Source of the DNA: Flavobacteriaceae bacterium
Lineage (GTDB): Bacteria > Bacteroidota > Bacteroidia > Flavobacteriales > Flavobacteriaceae
NCBI GenBank assembly: GCA_016764435.1
Contig: JAESRX010000021.1
Span: 1 to 40,223 of the forward strand
Length of the DNA stretch: 40,223 bases
Direction: 5' to 3'
Of the stretch, positions 24,016 to 32,919 are shown in pieces. The stretch's first letter is position 1. Every line of letters starts with the position of its first letter. A program made the position numbers and the translations under genes. The notes beneath the pieces are model-generated. The model did not search any database, had not been told where the DNA came from, and saw nothing but the letters and a program-made list of their open reading frames with translations.

Positions 24016-24960
24016 ATGAAATTTAAAAGCTTAGTTGTTTTATGTACAGTTGCCTTTTTAGGCCTTGCATGTAGTAAATCTAGTGGTAGTAGTGCTGATG
24101 ATTTTGATGCGGTTGCACAAGAAATCAAAGATGATGCAGCGATATTGACCTATTTTGACGCGCATTACTTGCATAGTGATGGTGAAATATGGACTATTGG
24201 TGAGAAGGAAGGTGCTGCTCCGGTAGAAAATCAAATTCCATTAGCGGAGCTAGTTTCTGTTCAGAAAGTGACATTAAAAGATATTGAGTATAAGTTGTAT
24301 TACTTAAAAACAGCAGATGGAACTGGAGCTGCACCTACAAAAGTAGATTCGGTATTTGCTACGTATAGAGGTTCTTTATTAGATAGTACTATTTTTGATT
24401 CAGGTGCTGGAGCAAGGTGGTTCGATATGTTGAAATTTCTTCCAGGCTGGAGTAATGGGTTTACTAATTTTAATGCAGGTGAAGTGGTTATAAATTTAGA
24501 TGATTCATTTTATTTTGAAAATAGTGGCGCAGGCTGGTTGTTCTTTCCTTCTGGATTAGGGTATAGAAATAAATCAAAAGGCTTGATTCCTGAAAACTCC
24601 CCGTTGATTTTTAAAATAGAATTGATGGCTGTGAATACATCTGATCATGATAATGATGGGATCGCTACAAAGGATGAAGATCTGGATAAAGATGGAAATA
24701 TATACAACGACGATACTGATGGGGACAATGTTCCTAACTTTGCGGATGTAGATGATGATGGTGACGGGGTACGTACCAGAAATGAAGATATAAATAAGGA
24801 TGGTGATTTTACGAATGATGATACTGACGAAGATGGAATCCCTAATTATTTAGACAATGATGATGATGGAGACGGAATACTTACCATAAATGAAAGTGAA
24901 ACGAATGATGATGATGAGGATGGAATCCCAGATTATTTAGACAAAGACCCAGTAGATTAA
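24016..24960 (+). CDS. FKBP-type peptidyl-prolyl isomerase lipoprotein with calcium-binding repeats
   Basis: 314 residues. The lipoprotein signal MKFKSLVVLCTVAFLGLAC is followed by a short Ser/Asp linker. An FKBP domain spans about 100-210: VFATYRGSLLDSTIFDSGAG, a helix with LPGWSNGFTNFNAGEV, FPSGLGYRNKSKGLIPENS, and LIFKIELMAV. From about 212 to the end come acidic DxDxDG-type repeats (DHDNDGIATKDEDLDKDGN, DDTDGDNVPNFADVDDDGDG and so on) like thrombospondin type 3 calcium-binding repeats. It should be an outer-membrane-attached foldase with a calcium-stiffened tail. Gliding-motility GldI is a relative in fold, but identity with it is not claimed. Confidence 0.88.
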   Translation: MKFKSLVVLCTVAFLGLACSKSSGSSADDFDAVAQEIKDDAAILTYFDAHYLHSDGEIWTIGEKEGAAPVENQIPLAELVSVQKVTLKDIEYKLYYLKTADGTGAAPTKVDSVFATYRGSLLDSTIFDSGAGARWFDMLKFLPGWSNGFTNFNAGEVVINLDDSFYFENSGAGWLFFPSGLGYRNKSKGLIPENSPLIFKIELMAVNTSDHDNDGIATKDEDLDKDGNIYNDDTDGDNVPNFADVDDDGDGVRTRNEDINKDGDFTNDDTDEDGIPNYLDNDDDGDGILTINESETNDDDEDGIPDYLDKDPVD

Positions 24961-24978
24961 GTACTGGAAAATAACTAT

Positions 24979-25016
24979 AAAAAGCCAAATTCACTTGTTG
25001 AATTTGGCTTTTTTTC
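24979..25016 (+). terminator. Intrinsic terminator of the FKBP gene
   Basis: AAGCCAAATTC pairs with GAATTTGGCTT around a 7-nt loop (11-bp perfect stem), followed by T-rich sequence, 18 nt after the stop at 24960. Confidence 0.88.
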
Positions 25017-25446
25017 ATCCAATATGTATGTGTTTATTTCGTAATAGGTATGATTACGGGGTGGTTTATTGATGAAATATAGGCGAGATGACAATTATTA
25101 TTCTTAGATTTTTCACCTAGAAATTACCGCGTGTAACACTATTTATGAAGGGGTATTGAAAAATATAGTTGGTCTAATATCTCGTTATTGATAACTTAAT
25201 ATATGGAAATCCTCAGGTTTGTCACAAAAATAATGTAACTTAATCTCGACCTTAAGAAGGTTACATAAATCTAAGTAAGTGAGGTTTAGGAGTTAAAAAA
25301 TTAAGAATATTACCCCTTAATTTTGGGAGTATTTCTTTTTATTTAGTTTACTTTCGTCGGGTAATTTTTTAATACAAGAAACCGTTAATGTAACTTTTAA
25401 ACAGGTTATCTTTAAGTGGTTAACATATAAGTAAGGCAAAGGGTCA
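25017..25446. other. Leader region of dnaB, no gene
   Basis: 430 bp without a supported reading frame. It must hold the dnaB promoter, but no full TTG/TAnnTTTG match was found; the closest is TACTTTCG near 25351. A weak stem (TATTACCCC with GGGAGTA) lies near 25308-25333. No riboswitch was recognised. Confidence 0.5.
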
Positions 25447-26961
25447 ATGGAAGAAAAGCAACCAGAAAAAGGAAATTGGAAGAAAAAAAATCCAGTTATT
25501 AATTTAGAGAAAGGAAAAGTCCCTCCACAGGCTTTGGACCTAGAGGAAGCCGTTTTGGGTGCAATGATGATTGATAAAAAAGGAGTAGATGATGTGATTG
25601 ATATTTTGTCTCCAGATGCCTTTTATAAAAAAGCACATAAGCTTATTTATGCCGCAATTTTCACCTTGTTTCAAAATTCAGAACCTACGGATTTATTAAC
25701 CGTAGCAAATCAATTAAAAAAAGAAGGTAATTTAGAAAAAGCAGGAGGTGATTATTACATTGTTTCCTTAACTCAAAAAGTGGCATCTTCTGCCCATATA
25801 GAGTTTCATGCACGTATTATCTTACAAAAATCAATTCAGCGTAGTTTAATCAGTATCTCCTCAGATATTATAGAAGAAGCCTACGACGAATCGATTGATG
25901 TATTTGATTTATTAGACAGTGCGGAGACCAAATTATTTGAAATTACCCAAGGGAATTTGAAAAAGGGTGCTGATACTGCGGAATCATTAGTGAGTCAGGC
26001 TATTAAGAAAATCGAAGAAATTTCCAATCAAGAAGGGATGAGTGGTGTCGCTACTGGTTTTACTAAATTAGATGCACTAACGTCCGGATGGCAACCTTCA
26101 GATTTAATTATTATTGCCGCACGTCCAGGAATGGGGAAAACGGCATTTGTACTATCAATGGCTAAAAATATGGCCATTACATTCAACCAACCTTGTGCTG
26201 TTTTTTCTCTAGAGATGTCTTCTATTCAGTTAATTACACGTATGATTTCTTCGGAAACGGGGATTTCTTCAAGTAAACTGAGAAAAGGGAATCTAGAACC
26301 ACATGAATGGGAGCAATTAAATGTGAAGGTGAAAAACCTCTCAAATGCCCCTATTTTTATTGATGATACTCCATCACTTTCTATTTTTGACCTGCGTGCA
26401 AAAGCACGACGATTGGCATCGCAACACGGTATAAAATGTATCGTGATTGATTATTTACAATTGATGACGGCCGCCGGAGCAGGAGGAAATCGTGAACAGG
26501 AAATATCTATGATTTCTCGTAACCTAAAAGCTTTAGCAAAAGAATTAAATATTCCAGTAATTGCATTGTCACAGTTATCACGTGCAGTGGAAACTCGTGG
26601 AGGAAGTAAACGTCCTTTGTTATCAGATCTACGTGAATCGGGTGCGATTGAACAGGATGCGGATATTGTATCCTTTATATTTAGACCTGAATATTATGGG
26701 ATTATGGAATGGGACGATGATGAAAGATCACCTTGTGAAGGACAGGCGGAATTTATTATAGCCAAGCATCGTAATGGTGGATTGGAAAATATACGAATGA
26801 AATTTACGGGACATTTGGCCTTGTTTTCTGATTTAGAAGAGGGGACAGGTACCGAATTTGAGTCTAAAATGAATACAGATTTTAATAGTGAGATTAGTGC
26901 AGGGAGTATGCCTACCACGGATCAAGCATTTGATATTGGAGGGAATGATACGCCCTTTTAA
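25447..26961 (+). CDS. dnaB: Replicative DNA helicase DnaB
   Basis: 504 residues. The N-terminal primase-interacting domain (VPPQALDLEEAVLGAMMI to about 170) is joined by a linker to the RecA-like motor: Walker A ARPGMGKTAF (225-234), the SLEMSS segment, Walker B IKCIVIDYLQLM with the invariant DYLQ, the ELNIPVIALSQLSRAVE motif H3, RPLLSDLRESGAIEQDAD, and the H4 region IIAKHRNG with the arginine finger nearby. It unwinds the fork on the lagging strand as a hexamer. No intein interrupts the P-loop. Length is normal for Bacteroidota. Its end overlaps by 17 nt the next gene, which is therefore likely translated from the same mRNA. Confidence 0.98.
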   Translation: MEEKQPEKGNWKKKNPVINLEKGKVPPQALDLEEAVLGAMMIDKKGVDDVIDILSPDAFYKKAHKLIYAAIFTLFQNSEPTDLLTVANQLKKEGNLEKAGGDYYIVSLTQKVASSAHIEFHARIILQKSIQRSLISISSDIIEEAYDESIDVFDLLDSAETKLFEITQGNLKKGADTAESLVSQAIKKIEEISNQEGMSGVATGFTKLDALTSGWQPSDLIIIAARPGMGKTAFVLSMAKNMAITFNQPCAVFSLEMSSIQLITRMISSETGISSSKLRKGNLEPHEWEQLNVKVKNLSNAPIFIDDTPSLSIFDLRAKARRLASQHGIKCIVIDYLQLMTAAGAGGNREQEISMISRNLKALAKELNIPVIALSQLSRAVETRGGSKRPLLSDLRESGAIEQDADIVSFIFRPEYYGIMEWDDDERSPCEGQAEFIIAKHRNGGLENIRMKFTGHLALFSDLEEGTGTEFESKMNTDFNSEISAGSMPTTDQAFDIGGNDTPF

Positions 26962-28234
26962 ATTATACAGACAAACGAAACACTTAGTGCTAATTGCGCT
27001 GTTTTTTCTAGGAACCGTTAGTTCTTGGGCCTCATTTATCCTGTTGCCCATGGATGCGAACCTACAGAAAAACCATCTGAAAGCTTACGGAATTACCTTC
27101 TGGACCTTGGAACAGGGACAGAAAGCACAATGGCTTCTCAACTATAGAGGAGGCTCCTTTTTATTAGAGGACTCAAAAGCAACGCGTAAAGAATGCCAAA
27201 TTAGAGATGTTACTTATATCATTCTTTCTGATTTGGAAGCGGAGAAAATTCTTATAGAGATTTCAAGTCCTTCAAAAAATATGGAAGCCGTACTCTTGGA
27301 AAAAACACCTAAAATTGCAGTGTATTCTCCGAAAGGGAAGAAGCCGTGGGACGATGCTGTAACCATGGTCTTGAAATATGCGGAAATTCCATTTGATGTT
27401 ATTTACGATGCCGAAGTTTTAGATGATACCTTGAAAATCTATGAATGGGTACACCTGCATCACGAAGATTTTACGGGACAATTTGGTAAATTTTATGGTT
27501 CGTATAGAACTGCTAATTGGTATGTTCAGGACAAATTAAATGCAGAAATAGCAGCGAAAGAATTGGGATATACAAGTGTGGCTGCTGTTAAGTTAGCCGT
27601 TTCTTTGAAGATAAAAGAATTTGTGAAAGCAGGAGGTTTTATGTTCGCAATGTGCTCTGCAACCGATAGTTTTGATATTTCTCTTGCAGCGGAAGGTGTT
27701 GATATTTGCGAAACGATGTTTGACGGAGACCCATCGGAAGCCAATTACCAATCTAAATTGGATTTTTCCAAGACCTTGGCCTTTAAAGATTTTAAATTGG
27801 TGAGAAACCCAACCGAATATGAGTTTTCTTCTATTGACATGACGCGTAAGCGAAAAATAAAAAGGACTCAAGATTACTTTTCATTGATGGAATATTCTGC
27901 GAAATGGGACCCAATCCCTACGATGTTATGTCAGAACCACACCTTATTAGTAAAAGGTTTTATGGGGCAAACCACGGCTTTTGATAGACAAAATATCAAA
28001 GCTTCAGTGTTGGTGATGGGAGAAAGTAAATTGAATCATGAAGCCCGATATATTCACGGTACTATAGGAAAAGGAATGTGGACTTTTTATGGAGGTCATG
28101 ATCCAGAGGATTATCAACATTTAGTGGGAGATCCTAAAACCGAATTGGATTTACATCCAAACTCACCCGGATATCGTCTTATTTTAAATAATGTTTTGTT
28201 TCCTGCGGCAAAGAAAAAGGAACAGAAAACCTAA
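26945..28234 (+). CDS. Exported protein of the family often labelled 'asparagine synthetase B' in Bacteroidota
   Basis: 429 residues from ATG 26945, which lies inside the end of dnaB (17-nt overlap). This start gives a signal segment (KHLVLIALFFLGTVSSWAS). An open frame reaches back to 26888 but adds nothing plausible. The body begins LPMDANLQKNHLKAYGITFW and GQKAQWLLNYRGGSFL. A middle part, KIAVYSPKGKKPWDDAVTMV, followed later by GGFMFAMCSATDSFDISL, looks like a class I glutamine-amidotransferase-type flavodoxin-like fold with a Cys (MCSA). A further stretch reads YGGHDPEDYQH. No PP-loop or Ntn asparagine synthetase domain is visible, so the common label looks wrong. The role is unknown. Confidence 0.7.
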   Translation: MIRPFKLYRQTKHLVLIALFFLGTVSSWASFILLPMDANLQKNHLKAYGITFWTLEQGQKAQWLLNYRGGSFLLEDSKATRKECQIRDVTYIILSDLEAEKILIEISSPSKNMEAVLLEKTPKIAVYSPKGKKPWDDAVTMVLKYAEIPFDVIYDAEVLDDTLKIYEWVHLHHEDFTGQFGKFYGSYRTANWYVQDKLNAEIAAKELGYTSVAAVKLAVSLKIKEFVKAGGFMFAMCSATDSFDISLAAEGVDICETMFDGDPSEANYQSKLDFSKTLAFKDFKLVRNPTEYEFSSIDMTRKRKIKRTQDYFSLMEYSAKWDPIPTMLCQNHTLLVKGFMGQTTAFDRQNIKASVLVMGESKLNHEARYIHGTIGKGMWTFYGGHDPEDYQHLVGDPKTELDLHPNSPGYRLILNNVLFPAAKKKEQKT

Positions 28235-28414
28235 TTTTTTGATTGTGCCTTCCTGAATTTTTTTAAAATTAGAGAGGTCTCCGTAAAACAGGGGTTTGTT
28301 TTCTAACTATATGAACTACAGGTTTTTAAAAAACAAGAAGTCATTTCCTTAAAAAAAACTAGTAGCCTCTTTTTATTGTAAAAAATGAAGGTAAAAATCC
28401 TATTTCCAATGGCT

Positions 28415-28487
28415 TATGATTTGTAAATCGTAAAACTCTCATTTTTAAAGTGCTGAGAATCGGCTGGTTTAAAATTTACAGATCATA
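28415..28487. repeat. Inverted repeat, 14-bp arms
   Basis: Left arm TATGATTTGTAAAT (28415-28428) and right arm ATTTACAGATCATA (28474-28487) are complementary but for one position (a G-T pair on one strand), with a 45-nt spacer. Confidence 0.6.
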
Positions 28488-28530
28488 GCGTAGGATATGC
28501 CTGTTTGAAATAGTCGTTTTTTGAGGACTA

Positions 28531-28576
28531 CTTTCAAATGTATTTTAAACGGACTGTTTATAAATACATTTGAGAG
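28531..28576. repeat. Long hairpin, about 20-bp arms
   Basis: CTTTCAAATGTATTTTAAAC at 28531-28550 pairs with the arm ending ATACATTTGAGAG (about 28555-28576), with one wobble and one bulge, around the loop GGACT. It would form a very stable stem in RNA, but neither side has a T-run, so it is not a standard terminator. It could act in mRNA end protection or be a mobile-repeat relic. Confidence 0.6.
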
Positions 28577-28644
28577 TGCCTTTTAGTTGTTTCTATAATT
28601 GTTAAGTTTTGACCAAACAACAATCTATAATTAGAAATCCTATA

Positions 28645-29850
28645 TTAGAGATCTACTTCGATTTGATTTCTTAATAAATCATCCATGGTTTCACGTTTTC
28701 TAATTAAATGTGCTTTTCCATTTTTCACTAATACTTCTGCGGGGCGATAACGACTGTTATAATTACTAGACATAGAATAACAATAAGCACCAGCATTGTC
28801 AAAACAGAGAATATCTTCCTCACTAATTTCTTGAATTCTTCGGTTACTAGCAAAGGTGTCGGATTCACAGATATAGCCTACTACAGAATAGTAGCGTTCT
28901 TTTCCCTTAGGATTTGAAATATTATTAATATGATGGTAAGCATCGTACATCATAGGTCTAATTAGGTGGTTAAAACCAGAATCAATTCCAGCAAATATGG
29001 TAGAAGTGGTTTGCTTAACAACGTTTACCTGTGCTAAAAATTTTCCGGATTCACTCACTAGAAACTTCCCAGGTTCAAACATTAATGCAATGTCTTTTCC
29101 GTATGTTTTACAAAATGTATTAAAACGCTTCCCTAACTGAATGCCTAACTCGTCTATATCAGTACCAACATCCCCAGGCTTATAAGGGACTTTAAATCCA
29201 CTTCCAAAATCTATAAAGTCTAAATTTTCGAATTGAACTGCTGCATTAAATAGAATTTCTGTCGCCAGTAAAAACACCTCAATATCCAAAATGTCAGAGC
29301 CCGTATGCATGTGAATTCCATTTATATGCATTCCAGTGTTTTTTTCAATACGTTTAATATGAGGTATTTGGTGTACTGAAATGCCAAATTTAGAATCAAT
29401 ATGACCCACAGATATTTTAGAATGTCCACCTGCCATAATGTGTGGATTGATTCTCACACAAACGGGAATATTTGGGTTTACATTTCCAAATTGTTCTAAA
29501 ATGGATAGGTTGTCAATATTTATTTGAACCCCCATTGCTGCGATTTTTTCAATTTCATGGATGGATACACCATTGGGCGTATAGATGATGTCCTTTGGGT
29601 CAAAGCCTGCTTGTAAGCCAAGTGATACTTCTTGAAAAGAAACACAGTCTATTCCAGCGTTTAGTGTGCGAAATAATTTTAAGATACTAATATTGGACAA
29701 GGCCTTGACGGCATAATTAATACGCACGTTTTTAACAGAAGAAAAAGCCAAGGTAATTTTTTGATACTGTGTAGTTATTTTTTCAGCATCATAGACATAT
29801 AATGGGCTGTCGTAGGTCGCTACTAAGTCAAGTAAAAAGTTGTTTTTCAT
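28645..29850 (-). CDS. lysA: Diaminopimelate decarboxylase
   Basis: 401 residues from ATG 29850. An in-frame ATG 7 codons up falls in the promoter-like region and is not favoured. It is a PLP-dependent fold III enzyme: INYAVKALSN carries the PLP lysine K49, then HTGSDI (182-187), FIDFGSGFKVPYKPGD, the PLP-phosphate/EPGKFLV motif, CESDTF with the catalytic Cys at the dimer interface, and GAYCYSMSSNYNSR. It decarboxylates meso-diaminopimelate to lysine in the cytoplasm. It is transcribed after the pepT terminator and has its own TATTTTTG box 18 nt upstream. Confidence 0.93.
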   Translation of the reverse strand: MKNNFLLDLVATYDSPLYVYDAEKITTQYQKITLAFSSVKNVRINYAVKALSNISILKLFRTLNAGIDCVSFQEVSLGLQAGFDPKDIIYTPNGVSIHEIEKIAAMGVQINIDNLSILEQFGNVNPNIPVCVRINPHIMAGGHSKISVGHIDSKFGISVHQIPHIKRIEKNTGMHINGIHMHTGSDILDIEVFLLATEILFNAAVQFENLDFIDFGSGFKVPYKPGDVGTDIDELGIQLGKRFNTFCKTYGKDIALMFEPGKFLVSESGKFLAQVNVVKQTTSTIFAGIDSGFNHLIRPMMYDAYHHINNISNPKGKERYYSVVGYICESDTFASNRRIQEISEEDILCFDNAGAYCYSMSSNYNSRYRPAEVLVKNGKAHLIRKRETMDDLLRNQIEVDL

Positions 29851-29868
29851 CGGAATATTTTTGTAAAG

Positions 29869-29876
29869 CAAAAATA
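29869..29876 (-). promoter_or_regulatory. Candidate -7 box for lysA
   Basis: TATTTTTG on the minus strand fits TAnnTTTG, 18 nt before the ATG at 29850, and supports that ATG as start. No -33 TTG was seen. Confidence 0.45.
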
Positions 29877-29909
29877 AGACGAAAAGGAGGGAAGGGAAAA
29901 TTTATAATA

Positions 29910-29952
29910 AAAAACAACAATATTTAACAAGATGTTAAATATTGTTGTTTTT
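29910..29952 (-). terminator. Intrinsic terminator of pepT
   Basis: A perfect 19-bp stem: AAAAACAACAATATTTAAC and its complement around a 5-nt loop (29929-29933). It starts 5 nt after the pepT stop and is closed by an A/T tract that gives T's at its end on either strand. Confidence 0.85.
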
Positions 29953-29957
29953 AAATA

Positions 29958-31190
29958 CTATTTGTATTTTTCCGCAGTTAATTCCGCAATTTTCACCACA
30001 ACATCTGTTGCTTTTACAATAGATTCAGCTGCTACAAATTCATAGCGACCGTGGAAGTTATGACCACCAGCAAAGATATTTGGACAAGGCAAGCCTTTGT
30101 AAGATAATTGAGAACCATCTGTTCCACCTCTAATTGCTTTGATTAATGGTTTGATATTTAGTTGTTTCATTGCTTCTTCTGCAATATCAACAATGTGCAT
30201 TACAGGCTCTACTTTCTCACGCATATTAAAATATTGATCTTTGATCTCTACTTCAACAGTTCCTGCTCCGTATGTTTTATTGAATTTAGCCACTAATTCT
30301 TCCAATTGCACTTTGCGTTCTTGGAATAATTTCATGTCGTGGTCACGAATAATATACTCTAATTCTGTGATTTCAACTTCACCTTTCATACCATGTAAAT
30401 GGAAGAACCCTTCATAGCCTTCTGTAGACTCAGGAACCTCTTTTGCAGGCATTGCACCGATAAATACCGCGGCAATAGTCTGAGAGTTGATCATTTTTCC
30501 TTTGGCATATCCTGGATGTACAATTTTACCGTTGATGGTGATTTTTGCACTGGCTGCGTTAAAGTTTTCATACTCTAATTCACCGACTTGGCTACCATCC
30601 ATGGTATAGGCCCATTCAGCACCAAATTTTTCTACATCAAATAAGTGAGCACCTTTCCCTACTTCTTCGTCAGGGGTAAAGCCTATTTTAATTTCACCGT
30701 GTTTGATTTGTGGATTTTTAATTAGATGCTCCATAGCACTTACGATTTCCGTAATTCCTGCTTTGTCATCTGCACCTAATAAAGTGGTTCCGTCAGTAGT
30801 AATTAAAGTTTGACCTACATATAGTAATAGGTCATCAAAATAACTAGGAGACAAAATAATGTTTTTTTCTTTGTTTAAAACGATGTCTTTTCCATCGTAA
30901 TTCACATGAAATTGTGGTTTTACGTTGGTTCCAGTAAAGTCTGGACTGGTATCTATGTGAGCAATAAAACCAATAGTAGGTACTTTATGATCCACATTAG
31001 AAGGCAGTGTAGCCATTACGTAGCAGTGCTCATCGATAGAAACATCTTGCATTCCGATTTCGTTTAATTCTTCCACAAGTAATTTACCTAATTTCCATTG
31101 TTTTTCAGTACTTGGAAATGCAGGATTGTTGGGGTCTGATTGTGTGTCGATAGTAATGTATTTTACAAATCGATCTATGATATGTTGCAT
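29958..31190 (-). CDS. pepT: Peptidase T (tripeptide aminopeptidase)
   Basis: 410 residues of the M20B family. The metal ligands are visible in order: HID (H78, D80), GADDKAG (D141), DEEVGKG (E175 catalytic base, E176 ligand), TMDGS (D198), and GGHNFHG near the C-terminus. The PepT-specific insertion with [14 protein letters not shown] is present. It removes the N-terminal residue from tripeptides in the cytoplasm, using two zinc ions. Length matches E. coli PepT (about 408). It has its own promoter-like box 17 nt upstream and a strong terminator, so it is a single-gene unit. Confidence 0.97.
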   Translation of the reverse strand: MQHIIDRFVKYITIDTQSDPNNPAFPSTEKQWKLGKLLVEELNEIGMQDVSIDEHCYVMATLPSNVDHKVPTIGFIAHIDTSPDFTGTNVKPQFHVNYDGKDIVLNKEKNIILSPSYFDDLLLYVGQTLITTDGTTLLGADDKAGITEIVSAMEHLIKNPQIKHGEIKIGFTPDEEVGKGAHLFDVEKFGAEWAYTMDGSQVGELEYENFNAASAKITINGKIVHPGYAKGKMINSQTIAAVFIGAMPAKEVPESTEGYEGFFHLHGMKGEVEITELEYIIRDHDMKLFQERKVQLEELVAKFNKTYGAGTVEVEIKDQYFNMREKVEPVMHIVDIAEEAMKQLNIKPLIKAIRGGTDGSQLSYKGLPCPNIFAGGHNFHGRYEFVAAESIVKATDVVVKIAELTAEKYK

Positions 31191-31207
31191 ACTAATTAAT
31201 TTTTTTT

Positions 31208-31215
31208 CAAAAGTA
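31208..31215 (-). promoter_or_regulatory. Candidate -7 box for pepT
   Basis: TACTTTTG on the minus strand matches TAnnTTTG, 17 nt before the ATG at 31190. No good -33 element was seen. Confidence 0.45.
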
Positions 31216-31253
31216 CATATTCGCTACTGATATTCATCACTAGTTGGGGATAT

Positions 31254-31814
31254 TTATTTTATTTTTAACGTAGTAAATAGTTGTAGACTACTACAGAACC
31301 GCTCTTGTATATTTTGATCTCCATAGACTTGAATTTGAGCTTTTAAATAGCGCGTTGGTTCGTGGTTTATGTAGATGTTTAATTCCTGGTAATTACGCTT
31401 GTTTTTTATCCCTTTAGACCTGCTGTAATAAGCGGGCTTATCTTGCCATTTAAAATAATTTTCCTCGACTAATTCTAAGTTGTTTTGTTCGATTTTTGCT
31501 TTGAGACCTGCGTTAAAGGCCGCGGTAAAGTTTAATTCCCCATCGTACATCGCAATTTCAAAAATAAATGTTTTGTCAAGGGCTTTTGTAGTGTCTGCTA
31601 TCATTATAGAAGACTGATACTCATCGTAGTATAGGTTTGTTTTCCATTTTTTATAGTTTTGAATACTAAATGTTTTATTGAAGTCTGTACTTGTTTTATC
31701 AAATCGGAAAGTCTCGCTACTTTCACAAGCTAACAATTGTTCTAGTTTAGAGGGGTTCTGGCAAGAAAAAAAGCATAAACTTACTAGGATAATAGCGGTA
31801 AAAATAGGTTTCAT
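31254..31814 (-). CDS. Lipoprotein of unknown function
   Basis: 186 residues. The signal peptide MKPIFTAIILVSLCFFSC has a lipid Cys at 18. The mature part has no motif that I recognise; it reads as an alpha/beta domain (KWKTNLYYDEYQSSIMIADT, FIFEIAMYDGELNF, LNIYINHEPTRYLKAQIQVY). Its start is one base after the stop of the beta-propeller lipoprotein gene, so the two are co-transcribed and probably work together at the membrane. Confidence 0.72.
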   Translation of the reverse strand: MKPIFTAIILVSLCFFSCQNPSKLEQLLACESSETFRFDKTSTDFNKTFSIQNYKKWKTNLYYDEYQSSIMIADTTKALDKTFIFEIAMYDGELNFTAAFNAGLKAKIEQNNLELVEENYFKWQDKPAYYSRSKGIKNKRNYQELNIYINHEPTRYLKAQIQVYGDQNIQERFCSSLQLFTTLKIK

Positions 31815-31815
31815 T

Positions 31816-32853
31816 TTAGTGTATTTTTAAGAGTGCAACTTTTTCATTTCCAGCCATCCAAGCCGTGTTTTTGTCAATCATTCGAAGGCTGTAAAACCCT
31901 TCTGAACTTATTTTCTTCCAGGTACGTCCAGTATCATTGGAAAAATAGATGCCTTGGGTAGAAGTGGCTAATAATTCTTGTCCTTGAGTCTCTGGAATGT
32001 ATTGTACACAACTGATATAGCTGGGTTGGTCTTGAGAAATTACTTGCCATGTTTTACCACCATCAATACTAAGGGCTTTACTCGGCATTATTTTATCTTT
32101 ACGCGTGTAATCGCCTCCCATAATAATTCCTTGTTTTTCATTGTAAAAAGCGCTGGTGTAGATTCCTGTTGTTGGTTTACCTTGCGCTAAAGGGCTGTCA
32201 AAGACGTCCCATGAAAGGCCTTTGTCACTAGAATGATACACACGTGCATGAATTCCTCCTGTGACTATCCAAGCATGATCTCCCACAATACTAATATTGG
32301 TATTGCTCGCAGCAAAGGCGGCTTCACCAGCTGAAATTTTCGGAAAGTCGGAGCAGTCCATTTTTCCCCAACTGTAACCTCCATCTCTCGTAATTAATAT
32401 AGAAAGACAGTCCTCTGTAGGGTCTCCCATGGCGATTCCATTTAAATCATCAAAAAAAGCCATGCTATTATAAAAAACCTTCGCGTGTTCTTCTTTATAA
32501 ACAATCGTAAAATCACCTTCTTTTAATCGGTATAACAAGGCTGGATTTCCAACACTTAAAGCATAGAAAGCGTTGTTTGTACTTGAAATTGCTCTGAAAT
32601 GAGGACTGACACTGTCCGTAACTATTCTCTGTGTATTCCAACTAATCCCTAAATCGGAGGTACTGGTAATATCACCTTGTGAGCCAGCGTACATCATAGT
32701 GCTGTCATTTAAAATAGTCAATGCTCTGATGCTTGTTCCTGGCTTGATGAAAGTTTCTATGGACACTTCAATTGTGGGGCGAGGGAGGTATCTTTTTTTA
32801 CAAGAACTAAAAAAGCAACAGCAGGTTATTAGAAGGAGAAGGGTCTTTTGCAT
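31816..32853 (-). CDS. YCF48/BNR-type beta-propeller lipoprotein
   Basis: 345 residues. The leader MQKTLLLLITCCCFFSSC ends in a lipobox. The chain is made of BNR/sialidase-like repeats with Asp-box-like turns: STSDLGISWNTQRI, LITRDGGYSWGKMD, HSSDKGLSWDVFD, SIDGGKTWQVIS and FSNDTGRTWKKIS, at regular spacing, as in YCF48 / photosystem II stability factor-like proteins (a frequent automatic name in Flavobacteria is 'oxidoreductase'). No redox motif is visible. It is a periplasm-facing assembly or binding propeller in a two-gene operon with the following lipoprotein. Confidence 0.85.
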   Translation of the reverse strand: MQKTLLLLITCCCFFSSCKKRYLPRPTIEVSIETFIKPGTSIRALTILNDSTMMYAGSQGDITSTSDLGISWNTQRIVTDSVSPHFRAISSTNNAFYALSVGNPALLYRLKEGDFTIVYKEEHAKVFYNSMAFFDDLNGIAMGDPTEDCLSILITRDGGYSWGKMDCSDFPKISAGEAAFAASNTNISIVGDHAWIVTGGIHARVYHSSDKGLSWDVFDSPLAQGKPTTGIYTSAFYNEKQGIIMGGDYTRKDKIMPSKALSIDGGKTWQVISQDQPSYISCVQYIPETQGQELLATSTQGIYFSNDTGRTWKKISSEGFYSLRMIDKNTAWMAGNEKVALLKIH

Positions 32854-32872
32854 AAAAGGTGTTTTGAAGACT

Positions 32873-32910
32873 AAAAAAAAACGTGGACATTTAATTTATG
32901 TCCACGTTTT
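32873..32910 (-). terminator. Intrinsic terminator after the S41 protease gene
   Basis: A perfect stem AAAACGTGGACAT / ATGTCCACGTTTT around a 7-nt loop, with a run of T beyond it on the minus strand. It starts 10 nt after the S41 stop at 32920 and lies before the propeller operon. Confidence 0.87.
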
Positions 32911-32919
32911 GTGTAAAGG

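Larger units (their letters stand above)
28235..28644. other. Convergent intergenic region with nested inverted repeats
   Basis: About 410 bp between the ends of two convergent genes, without any coding frame. It contains two inverted-repeat pairs (28415-28487 and 28531-28576, listed separately), with shorter outer matches CTATTTC near 28400 and GAAATAG near 28507. No T-tract terminator was seen for either flanking gene. Confidence 0.5.

Noticed and set aside
25017-25446. Riboswitch or other leader RNA before dnaB
   Set aside because: Only weak stems and no recognisable aptamer core.
25447-26961. Possible intein in dnaB
   Set aside because: The P-loop and DYLQ regions are uninterrupted and the length (504) is normal.
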